A stretch of 64,000 nucleotides of DNA from Symsagittifera roscoffensis (lineage: Eukaryota; Xenacoelomorpha; Acoela; Convolutidae). Below, piece after piece: positions 32,072 through 42,300 of the stretch. The stretch spans positions 11,268,517-11,332,516 of the forward strand of contig NC_087066.1 of NCBI RefSeq assembly GCF_963678635.1, given 5' to 3'. Under the pieces are notes generated by a model. It did not search any database. It saw only the letters and a program-made list of their open reading frames with translations, and was not told where the DNA came from. A program made the position numbers and the translations under genes. Positions within the stretch are counted from its first letter, which is position 1, and every line of letters begins with the position of its first letter.

Positions 32072-33262
32072 TTAAACTAAGTTCTTTTTCATAAAATTTT
32101 CCGCTGATTTCTTCCTTTTCCGCATCAATGAGACTGTATGTTGGAGGGTTTACAGTAGGAATGGCAACTATTTCAAGAACTTCGTCTGTAAAAATCTGCT
32201 TGTAACCTTTTCTAAAAAGCAAGTCAGTCTTCGCTATTCGCACATAGTCACCAACATAAAATTTTGGTTTCTGTACCAACTTCGATGAACTGTTTGCAAT
32301 TAATGAAACTAAAGCAGGTACATGTTTTCTTGTGACCTTGTTTGGAGCCAATTTTGTTACTCTATTAACGGGTGAGTTAATCGTTTGAACAAAATTTTGT
32401 AATTTTTCATAATAACTGTAAGTCCATTCAAACTCCAAGTATTTGTAGATAATACTTTTCAGCGATCGAATGTTTCTTTCGGCAAACGCTGATTTTTTTT
32501 CACTGTGAGTATTGTATTTGATGATTTCTCGTTTAGTACATAACTTTTCGAACACTCCTTTAAACTCGGTGCCTTTGTCAACCCAAACTTTTTTTGGTTG
32601 TTTTGTTTTGATCATTTTTTTGAAAGCTTCGGTTGTTTCCTTAGCATATTTGGTCTTCAGGGGTTCCACTCGTAAGTAGCGAGAGAGACAATCGACAGCA
32701 ACTAACAAATATCGTACCCCTCGGTTATACTTAGCCAATTTATCAACATAAGCCAAGTCAAGAGACCAAATTTCGTTGATATCGTTAACAGTCACTTTTA
32801 GCCGAGGATATGTTTTACGAAACAATCCATACTTTGTATGTGATGATTGAGATCTCAGAAATTTTTTTACTTTTTTGGTGAGAGTTGACTAGCATTTGTT
32901 AAATTTTTAACGCTACCAAATGCAGCTGGACCTTTCGTGTAGAGTAATTTGAGTTTCTTTTCTTCACTGATAGTAGGATTTCCATTCTTTTGTTGACGTC
33001 GTCGTAAACGATTCTTTACTGCTTTCATAGTTTTTTTCATCGTCGTCATCGTCGTCGTTTGTGGTGGGGAAAAATTCTTTTTTCTGGGTTTTTCTTTTGT
33101 CGGATTGCTTGGTTTTGGGTTTGAGAGTTGTCGATCGAGTCTTCGAAGAGGAGGGTTTTGATCTCTTCGAGTCCTCAGTTGTCGAGTTGTCGGAGACGAA
33201 GGAGGAAGAAGTTGAGGGCTTATTTGCTTCGCTCGTAAGCGAGCGGAGAATCTGTTTGGCAT
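32034..33262 (-). pseudogene. int: P2 Polinton integrase, one frameshift
   Basis: Starts MPNRFSARLRA like P1. A long basic N-terminal region (RRRQQKN) and GPAAFGSVKNL lead to a frameshift near 32870 in a T run; the second frame (from 32867 down to 32034) has the catalytic core complete: Asp in IWSLDLAYVDK, Asp in KVWVDKGTEF, Glu in FAERNIRSLK, and the SH3-like C-terminus (YVGDYVRIAK...FRKGYKQIF). Similarity to P1 is high over the core and low in the N-terminal tail. Confidence 0.94.
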
Positions 33263-33301
33263 AAGTGTTGGATACTAAGCTAGGATCAAGATTCAGTTCT
33301 T

Positions 33302-33901
33302 TCAAAATTTGTAGATAAAAAACACCCTCAGTTTTTTTGTGTTTTGCTGTGTATCGTACAAAAAGGATTCAATTTTAACGAGTGTTGGTTTTCCTTGAAT
33401 TAGAACATATCCGTCAACGTCTAAAGTCAAGGATTCAACTTTGAACAACTGCTTTAGCACTATGTTTGCCCTTTCCAATTTATTAGCTTCCAATAGCTCT
33501 TGAATGGATTCCATAACCTTTCGAACCACTTCAGCGGTTTTTCCATTACTTTTTTCATAGTTTTTTTCTGTACTTTTTGAGCTTGTCTGCTGCAGTGAAT
33601 TGTATGATTCAAAATTTTTTTCTGCTTCATCATCACCATCACTAGTGAAATTAGTAAGTACAGATAAATTTCTTATTCGAAGATTTGGTACTACATTACT
33701 AGGGGTTAAAGGAATAGGAGATGTTGGGTTCAATGGTGCTGGAGAGTCACGGCTGATATTTCGTTCTCGAAATCGTTGTATGTAATTGAGTTGAGATGAT
33801 TTGTCGTTAATTAATGGATTATGAAAGATTTGAGATTGTGGTGCAGTTTTTTTTATCTGGGGCATATGTTTTTCGAGGAATGAGGATGAATTCTTCAGCA
33901 T
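33302..33901 (-). pseudogene. P2 W: conserved Polinton protein of unknown function
   Basis: The main frame holds SSQLNYIQRFRER, then a long Ser/Pro/Thr-rich linker, and a C-terminal region LEANKLERANIVLKQLFKVE matching the spacing of the P1 end. Its N-terminal signature AEEFILIPRK is in another frame, at the end of the Z-GNV frame (33819-34433), so a frameshift lies near 33875. The P2 linker is longer than that of P1. Confidence 0.55.
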
Positions 33902-34433
33902 ACATGCCTGAGGTTCTAGTTTTCAGATAAATGTAACACGATTCTCCAATTGATTTAACCAGTGAAATATTGTTTACCAAAACTTTTCGTTTTTCTCGGA
34001 TACTAAACTTAGGGTCAACAATTTTTCCAAATGGTATTTTCTTACTCTCGATGAAACTTTTGTTAGCTGGAACATGTCCCAGAAAAACATTCACACAACA
34101 ATCGCAAAGAAATCTAATAAAATTTGAATCAGCTCCTGTCAAAATTGATAAACAATGGCGACTATTGAGCATTTGCTTCAATATACATAATTCTTTCTCA
34201 AGAAAGTAGTCAAGAACTGTAAAAAATTTCCGTAAAATATCGATTTCGATATCTTTCAGTGTAATTTGTTCGAGTTTTTGCAGGAGAGGTTTTCCTCGAC
34301 AATCTAATATGCCTGTCCGCGTAAGAGTAACTTTAATTCTTGGTGTTAAACTGTTTTCAGGACTCTGATTAATCATTGAAGCGTAAACCACCAAATTTGG
34401 AGATAAGGTTGTTTGCATCATTGGACAGTTCAT
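33819..34433 (-). pseudogene. P2 Z-GNV-W in-frame fusion created by deletion
   Basis: A 204-codon open frame. Residues 1 to ~77 match the start of P1 Z; from ~80 on it matches GNV (ADSNFIRFLCDCC, NVFLGHVP); near the end it runs into the W start (MYAEEFILIPRK). In P1 the end of Z, the membrane protein and the ATPase lie between Z and GNV. About 1.3 kb is thus missing at ~34195 and the join is in frame. ATG at 34433 overlaps Y2, as in P1. Confidence 0.75.
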
Positions 34434-34973
34434 TTTGTAACCAATCGAAAAAAAACTTTGGATTTTCTACGGGTACAATGCTTTAATAATTGATGCGAGG
34501 GAAGTAAATGAGAATGTCGTTTGCAAATATGTTTTTCTTGACCCAATAACTGTTCAATCTTTGGGCAGCCAATATCTTCCAAATTTGTCACGGGTAATTT
34601 CAAGTATTCAGCTAATAAAACAGATTTTTGTGTACCTTTAGCAAAAAAATGGGAATTTGGGTTCCCCAAACGAATGCTGTCAAAAATTTGATCCAAGTAT
34701 GAGTAAGGGTATTCACCTTCGTCCCAACGAAGCCCGTGTAGAAATTTAGATACCCAATTGTACGCTTTTTTCTCTTCTTTTGATAAATTGTTGAATTGAA
34801 CTGGTGGCAGAAAATGAATTGTATCAATTGTATTAGCAGAGCAAACGGAAATTTCCTTTATGATCAAAGGTTTCTTGCCACATTTAAATCCTTCAAAATC
34901 CAAAATAATGAGATGGTTGAAAAACAATTTTTTAGTTTTCTTTCTTTGGGTTAACATGACTTTCACTCAACAT
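34430..34973 (-). pseudogene. P2 Y2: conserved Polinton protein with possible RNase-H-like fold
   Basis: The probable original ATG (34973) overlaps the Y1 stop; an early frameshift leads into the long frame from 34966. Contains LIILDFEGF, IKEISVCSA, LHGLRWDEGEYPYSYLDQI, FFAKGTQKSVLLAEYL and LEDIGCPKIEQLL, then a Cys/His cluster (CKRHSH, HC). A second frameshift lies near the end, where P1 reads KVFYDWL. This is the better copy for fold prediction. Confidence 0.65.
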
Positions 34974-35374
34974 TCCAACATACGAAATAACTTTGGTTTG
35001 AATGTTTTAAGAAATAAGCAAAACGCAATACCTGTCACGTGACCCAGGTAACAGTTTTTTATTGGACAAGGCAAAACATATGTGTACCCAGGACCGGTAT
35101 GATTTTTTTCTTGCAAATATCCTGCTGCGTCATGCAAAATAGCATGTATTCTAAGAAATTTGAAATGTTTCAAGTGTTTGTCGAGCGACGAATTGTCTTT
35201 TCCAATTAAACCACCATATGGTCTGTTTTTCAAAACAAAATCCAAATTAATATCAGCATCCAAATACAAACAAGTGGCTAAAAAATACTGAAATCTGACT
35301 GATTTGTCTAGATATTGTGATTTTAAGTCTATAAAAATTTCATGAATGAGTTTTAAATCGAAAGTTGAAATCAT
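34967..35374 (-). CDS. P2 Y1: conserved unknown protein (RPYGGLIG family), intact
   Basis: A complete 135-residue frame from the ATG at 35374, one of very few unbroken genes in P2. Conserved with P1: RPYGGLIGKDNSSLDKHLKH, LRIHAILHDAAGYL, GPGYTYVLP, GHVTGIAFCLF, and a short LEC C-terminus. The GPGY block and HD/Y residues resemble a phospholipase A2 signature only loosely and in the wrong order. No transmembrane segment is convincing. Overlaps Y2 by a few bases, in the usual compact Polinton style. Confidence 0.7.
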   Translation of the reverse strand: MISTFDLKLIHEIFIDLKSQYLDKSVRFQYFLATCLYLDADINLDFVLKNRPYGGLIGKDNSSLDKHLKHFKFLRIHAILHDAAGYLQEKNHTGPGYTYVLPCPIKNCYLGHVTGIAFCLFLKTFKPKLFRMLEC

Positions 35375-35421
35375 GTTTACTGAACTGAATATAATAAAAA
35401 AGGAATAATGAAAAGTATCAA

Positions 35422-36573
35422 TTAAAACTTAACTTTCTCTTCAACAATAAATTTCACAAATAGCACATCAGTATCTACATCAAGTTTTCCATATCCACTT
35501 GTCAAAATATCCTTTATTTCACAAAAAGCGGCAGAATGAGGTCCATTAATTAAACTTTCAAATCTTTTCAAAGTTTCTGTATTCATCTCATCTGTTTGAA
35601 CATGTCTGCTTTCTGTATGTTTCTTTGAAACTGAAGTCGAAATTCTTACGGATTTGCTTGACGTCGACGATGTAGCAGGCGTAACTGTATTATCAATTCG
35701 TTTCTGTCCCCCAACGGCCGGAGATTTCTTGCAAACGTTTTGATTTGGTGAAGTTTGTTTGTTAGATGATGTTGCAGAAAGCAATAAATTGGGTAAACGT
35801 TTTTTGATTGCACTGAAATCTAACAAATCGAGATTGGCTGCAACAGGTTGTGCTGAATAAGTGAGAGCTAGTTTAAGCTTGTCAAATAACTCACCGTTTC
35901 TTTTGACATCTTTAGCAGGAGAAACTAAGTATTTGAAGCAAGTGAAAATACAAGGAACACTGAAACATTTTTGGGAAGGAAAAAATTGGTTTAATTGTTC
36001 CTCTGAATCTACTTGAATCAATATATGGTAATGAATTTTTTTTCATTCTCGACTGAAAAAGGGCAATATTCAGATTTGAAGTGGCTTCCAAAAGCATAAT
36101 TTTTAAAAGTAGATAACTTAGGAATTTTTTCAGTAATAACAAATTTGAAACTTAGTTGAAATTTTTTGAAATAATCAGGTAACACAACTTCGTTTGTGTT
36201 ACCTGATCGTTTGTGTTTGAGGAAAGTTTGTGTTTGAGGAAAGTTGAGATTTCCTGGCTCGTTTACAGTTAGACTGTGGTTTGTCTTTGTTTTCAACAGT
36301 ATCAGAAATTTCACTTGTTTGCGCTGGGATTGACTTTCCCGACTTTAGTAATTTTGAAAATTCTTCGCTGCTTAAGGAAAGTCGTTGTACACATTCAAAT
36401 TCAGCGCCTTCAGTTGCTTTTTTGAAAACTTTCAGGAATACATAAGTTCCAGTTTGGTCATATGTTTTCACTGTAGCACGCACTAATCTTTTACTGTTTT
36501 CCGAAATATCAAAATAGCAATCGCCAAAATCTTTATCTGCATTTGCTGTGGTGCTTGTTTTGGTTTTATTCAT
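35422..36573 (-). pseudogene. P2 PC4-like (single-strand DNA-binding fold) gene
   Basis: Three overlapping frames (36573-36199, 36314-36018, 36021-35422) align in order with P1 15807-16809, so this is one gene with frame changes or a multi-part gene. Residues 16-77 read YFDISENSKRLVRATVKTYD, YVFLKVFKKATEGAE and LSLSSEEFSKLL, in the order of the PC4/p15 ssDNA-binding domain. Then come DYFKKF, an LFDKLKLAL block, a Ser/Thr-rich linker with HVQTDEMNTETLKRFESLI, and LDVDTDVLFVKFIVEE at the end. A replication or transcription accessory protein is likely if the fold is right. Confidence 0.6.
36174..36207. repeat. Perfect 14-bp hairpin inside the PC4-like gene
   Basis: Arms atcaggtaacacaa (36174-36187) and its exact reverse complement (36194-36207) around a 6-nt loop. 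Directly beyond lies a short direct duplication of ttgtgtttgaggaaag (36211-36245). It coincides with the frame change between the first two parts of the gene. Confidence 0.85.
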
Positions 36574-37048
36574 TGTAACGAGTAAATTTTCAAAGTAACT
36601 TGATTCAAAACTAAATTGAAAGAAATGAATGGTTTCGATTGATTGTATATGTCTGCAAAAGAAAGCGTTGTATCTGTTTTAATTTATATACACATGTACT
36701 TTATGTCGCAAAGATATTGGATTGCAATTTATTTCAAGTATTTTGTGCATGTACAACTGATAAGAATTTTAATGGGTGTTAAAGGTCACAATGTTTAAAC
36801 GTTATTTTTGATACAAGCTATTTGCTTGAATGCAATTTAGATAAACATAGAACACCACGCAAGGTAACATAAATGTTTTACACGCCCTCCCTTATTAAAC
36901 TGATCAAAAACTACATAGGAGGTCTTGAAATTTCTAATTTTAGAAGAACCAATCCCTATTTTAATCTCTTGAGGCGTTTTCACAATTCATTTCAGTTTCA
37001 TTTCTCTCCGCGTTACGTTTGTCCTTTTCTTCCAACTTTTCTTCAAAA
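36574..37048. promoter_or_regulatory. Divergent intergenic region, P2 PC4-like gene / U gene
   Basis: 475 bp between genes read away from each other, an arrangement kept in P1. AT-rich (tttatatacacatg near 36680); no defined element recognised. Confidence 0.35.
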
Positions 37049-37686
37049 ATGCCTTGTTATATTATTGCCGGATATTCCAATCACGAAAGAACCATTTTTT
37101 ATGAAACCGTTCACGGTAGTTTTGTAGCAATAATTAACGAAGAAAAAAGTTTCAATTCTGATGAGTGGACTTGTACTCATCACGTTATGATTCCCAAAAA
37201 TTTTTTACATTTATTCAGTAAACTTTCCTTTAAAAATTCAAAGAAAGACGAAGAACTGAATATAAAGTATTTGAGTAACCTTGCAAATTCTGGTAAATAT
37301 ACGGATCCTGACGAGCATCTTGCTCTTCAGGTTGATATTTCAACTTTATCAAAACCAGTAAAAAAAACTTTGTATAAATACGATTGTGATGTTACTCCGA
37401 TGTGTGAAAACCAGTTAGAATACTTTGAAGAAATTGAATTTTTTTAATCATTTATGGGGAATGGAACAGATTGAATCACCGTCATTAGTTACCCCGAAAG
37501 CTGGTCCTTCTCCTACAGTGTCACCATAGGCTTGATTAACCAGATTCTTCAACTCCAACGCGCACCCCCGAAGCGACAGTGAGTAATCATATGGAAAATT
37601 TGACTCCTTCTCTATGCCTTGCACCAAAGAAAAAACGGAAGCTAACAACACTAGAGAAAGCGCAGGAGTATTTGGACCTTATATAA
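37049..37686 (+). pseudogene. P2 U gene: conserved unknown protein with C-terminal PKKKRK
   Basis: The ATG at 37049 opens a frame with ERTIFYETVHGSFVAI, EWTCTHHVMIPKNF, and VKKTLYKYDCD, ending at 37447. Homology with P1 14558-15166 continues past that stop in another frame: TPEATVSNHMENLTPS and APKKKRKLTTLEK to the TAA at 37684-37686. So a frameshift probably separates the body from its nuclear localisation signal. Together with P1 this defines a conserved family of ~200 residues, unknown to me, always divergent from the PC4-like gene. Confidence 0.6.
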
Positions 37687-39119
37687 CTTTGAAACTGAGG
37701 TTGAGTTTTATTGATTTTTGTTTGTTTTTATTGTGTATAATAAATTAACTTTAAAATTGAGTTTGAGTTTATATCTTGTGTTTGTTCATTATTTATCACA
37801 CGATTGTGTTCTGTTAAAAATTTAATATAAAAGCCTTTAAAATTTGAAGTTAAAAAAATCATTTCTTTTTCAATTAATTGACTATTTTTTTTTTCAATTA
37901 AAAACAAAAAAAGTCCGTAAAATTTTCATTTTTTCCACAAATAGGAGTTAACATATTAAAATTGAAGTTCTTATTTACATTAGTGATCTTGAGAAAAAAA
38001 TTGAAAAGCAACCATATTTATGCTAATTTTTTTGAAAACAAGATAAAAAATATCAATTTAGTTTTTTGAAAAAAAGATAATTAACGTCAAAAAAACTAAA
38101 AAAAATAATTTTGGATGAAAACGTATGTTGTCATATGTTTATTCATTTAGTTATCATACCAATTAAACATAATGAAAAATAGTATAAAAGATGTTTAAAA
38201 CCAACTTTTTGATAAAAATAATTATTTTTTTTATGTTTTTTAGTTAAAAATTTGATTTTTTAATTAAAAAAGGAAAAAAAAGCATTAATTTTTTCTTTTT
38301 CTACAAATTGGAGTTACCATTTGATCATTGATACTGTTGTCTCCAAAAATGATCATATTGAAAAAAATACAAGTATTCATCATCATGCTATATATTTGAG
38401 AAAAATAATAAAAATCAAATTTTTTAATTGATGACTCATCGTTTTTTCATTTTTCCGAAAAAATGCAAATTTCAACCAGAAGACGCAATTTTTTATGATG
38501 AGCAAGTGGTGTTATTATGAAAGTGCATTGAGGGGCACGACTAATGAGATTGTGGGAGTAGATGTTTTTTCAATAGTCTTCGAGAAAAACGCTAATCCCC
38601 TTAATCCCCCCTAAAACAACAAACTCATTTTTCTTTACAGAAAAGTATTTTTTCGGACTTTTTTTTTCAAATCGAAAGACAATTGAGACAAATTCATAAT
38701 GACATGGACCGTGTGACCGCTCCGTGATTGACATCATTGATAACAATGCGCCTGGAAAGTTAAAAAACTGTCATTTTCCAGTTTTTGCTTTACTTATTCA
38801 TCATTTCAACTGTTTTTGATACAAATTTTGACATTTTTATAGGATGTTCTGTCCCCATGACAATTGGGATATTTAGGATCTATCATGTGGTGTGACATGC
38901 TCAACTTTTATTCGCAATTTCGAAAATTTCATCAATTTATAATTTGAATTGATAAAATATAAAACTAAAACTTTTCTCTCTTGGCTCTAAAATCGTTTTG
39001 GATTAAAATTTAGCTCAAACTTGGTTTGCTTCGATTAATTTTTATTGTTTGTAGTAATTATAACAATTCAAACAACAATTATTCTGTTTCGCCCAATCGA
39101 ATTTGAGTTTGACAGTTAT
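37687..39119. other. Long AT-rich non-coding region upstream of P2 polB
   Basis: 1.4 kb of A/T-rich sequence with many poly-A and poly-T tracts and no supportable gene. Together with the E2F-like repeats it separates the U gene from polB; in P1 a comparable non-coding gap (12.6-14.6 kb) lies in the same place. Confidence 0.6.
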
Positions 39120-39209
39120 GGCGGGAAATTCAAATCTAATTCAAATTTTGGCGGGAAAAGAGTTCAAATTCAAAGTTAAGCGGGAAAATTTATTCAAATT
39201 CAAACCGAG
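39120..39209 (+). promoter_or_regulatory. Three E2F-like sites at exact 30-bp spacing upstream of polB
   Basis: GGCGGGAAA at 39120-39128, GGCGGGAAAA at 39150-39159 and GCGGGAAAA at 39180-39188, followed each time by a TTCAAATTCAAA-like stretch: a 30-bp tandem repeat in three copies. GCGGGAAA is the reverse complement of the E2F/DP consensus TTTCCCGC. The first codon of polB is ~100-190 bp downstream. Confidence 0.6.
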
Positions 39210-39309
39210 AAGGAAAAAAGGAATCGAAGCGCAGTAGTTTAAACCTTTTGGTGTTTGGTTGGGATTCATTCCCTTTCCTGCTTCGCTTTAAAGCAGTTCC
39301 AGAGCGAAA

Positions 39310-42300
39310 TGGGTTTCAAGTGTAACTATTGTCCCAAAGTTTTTACAAAAAAACTAATAGATCTCGTCATGAACGAAACTTTCACGCTGTTGAAAAAGAA
39401 TTACCCGTTTTCACTTGCTACCATTGTAATTTTAGCACTTTACTGCTATCAAAATTACAGCAGCATATTGAATCAGATCATCAAAAATTTAACAATTTAT
39501 GTCGGTATTGTCGGCTTGGTTTTTGTGAACTTAAAGATTTCAAGGATCACATGCAATCAGAGCATGGGTTACCTATTTTGGATCAACAACTTACATCACT
39601 CAGCAACCCCTCTAGCTCAATCACACAGGCAAGCGATATTGATAACTTTCCAGCTTCAATTGAAGTTCATGAATCAGCCATGAAAAATACGTTAATGACT
39701 TTTATGATTCCCAACCAAAATATTGAACGATCTTATCGAATTTATGACCTTGAAAAAAAATGAGATTCAAATTTTGATATTAGATAGAACCTGTAATGGA
39801 CCCTGCAAAGTACAATTTTTGGCTAAACTTACTTTAATCAAGCATGCTACTGTTGTTTCGGACCGAAGCGTGCAACAACCTGAAGACGAACGCGTTGAAA
39901 TTTTCGCTAATTCTATGATGACTCCCCTATATGCAAACGGTTTGTCTGATGAATTATTTCTCGAAATGCTCGGAAAAATGGAAGCTGTGTTCCAGAATTT
40001 TTCAGCCCATGGTAGCGGCTGGGTTCTGCAGCGTGTAAATGAGCTTTACATTAAAATCGGAAAAGTGTTACCAATCAGAGGCTCTTCGTTTATACCTCTC
40101 CCTGCAAAAATAGCAAATTCGCAACAATTGATTAATATTCGTAATCACAACGACCACAATTGTTTTTTGTTATGCTACACTGCCGCTTTTCTACTTAGAT
40201 ATAAGCCTGATCTAATTGTCGGTAGGTTAGTTGATCCTAAACTTGAAGAGACAGATCCATACACCTATACAAAGCCCGGAACGCATCAGGCTTCTGATAA
40301 TTTCGTTATGCCTATGAGCTTGAACATGGTTCCTGAATTCGAGCGACTTAATAACGTTCAAGTAAACGTGTTTCAATATCAAAAAGGAGATCTCATTCCA
40401 ATGATTGTCTCAAAGTTTGAAAGTTCAGATAATTTTATCATGGATCTGCTTTTGTTATATGAACCCGGAATGCGCCACTTTGTTTTGATAAAAGACCTGC
40501 TCCGATTTGTTTGTGAAGTTCGAAAGCAAAAATTCCGAAGTTTCGTGCAGTTGTGTCGTAACTGTTTTCAAATTCATTACAATGAAATTGATCATAAAAC
40601 GCATGAGCGATTATGTAAAGATCATGAACCAGCTGTAGTGATAATGCCAACAGCTGAAAATGGCTGCCACAAGTATAAATTTAAAAACTTTCAAGCTCTT
40701 TGGCATGCACCTATTGTTGTTTATTTTGATTTCGAATCGTTCCTGAATCCCGTTACAACATGTATGAACAAGCCACAAATTTCCTCATCTCGCGTTCTAG
40801 AAAAACATGAACCCTCCGGGTATTCAATGGTTGCTATTGACCATGAGTCCTCATAACCATTTTTCTTTAGTATTGACAGCTCTGAAAATTGTTTAGAAAA
40901 TTTTATCAAAGAGTTACATCTATTAGCCCGCGACGCTTACATCTATAAACGGAAAGTGCCACATTATTTGGGATATCGCAGCCAATTGTGTAAAGAAGAA
41001 ACTTTAACCTGTTGGATTTGTCAAGAAAATTTCAGTGAAAGCGAAGAAAAGTGCCTGGATCACTGTCACTCTTCGGGAAAATTTCTAGGATGGACCCACG
41101 ACAAATGTAATTTAGCGCGAAGAAACATAAATTACATTCCAGTCGTTGGACACACTTTGCAGAATTATGAAATGCATCATATTTGCTTAGCTCTGAACGA
41201 ATGTGACTCGCGTAGTACAATACAAGTCATTCCATCCACCGATGAGATATATATTTCACTAATTATCGGAGTAGTGGTTAAAACCATTACACGAAAAGAT
41301 CAAACAACACAAAAAATTTATGAGTATCTTCGTTTTATAGATTCTTTCAAGTTTCTAAACTCATCACTACAAAATTTAGTTGACAACTTGCCTGACAACA
41401 AATTTACAATTCTGGAAAACCACTTTCAAAACGTAAGCCAAACTTGTGGAACTCTCAAACGTAGAAAAGGATTCTATCCTTATAATTACATGACCGACCG
41501 TAAAAAGTTTGACGAAAAAGAGTTACCGCCTCTCGAAAAGTGGGTGAATAGTTTAGACGGAGATAAAGTTGCTATTAGTGCTGATAACTTGATTGAAGCA
41601 AAAGAAGTTTTCAATCAATTTAATTGTCAGAACCTGCGCGACTATCAAGACTTATATTTGTCATGTGACACATTGCTCCTAGCCTGTGTCTCTGAGGAAT
41701 TCCGCTCTATCAGCTATGAAACATACAGCCTTGATTGTGCTCATCATTTCACCGCTTCCAATTTAGCTGGTGACGCTTTCAAACGGGTATGTAAAGCTGA
41801 TGTTGAATTGCTAACGGATCGAGATCATTTAGACATGGTTGAAAAAATGATGCGAGGTGGTAATGCATCAATCTTTGAAAAACGACAGTTCACTGCAAAC
41901 AACGGGCAAATGAACGAAACATTTAATTCGAGCGAAGATACTACCTATGGCTTCATGGTTGATGCCAACAACTTATACGGTGGAGTAATGCAAACTAAAA
42001 AACTGCCTGCACGTCATTTCGAGACAATCGGAGTTAGAAATGAAAGAAATAATCAAGAAAACGAAGATGAGAATTCCATAACAGTTGAAGAAATTTTAGC
42101 AACCCCTGACGATTCAGACTAGGGTTATATTGTTGAAATTGATTTAAAATACCCTCAATTGCTGCATGAAAGTCACCGTGACTATCCACTGGCACCCACT
42201 AAGGAAGTTATTCAAAAAGATTGGTTGAGCAGATACCAAACAAATATCTCAGAACAAATGAAAAACAATGAAAACTGTGGACCTACAATAGGTAAAGTGA

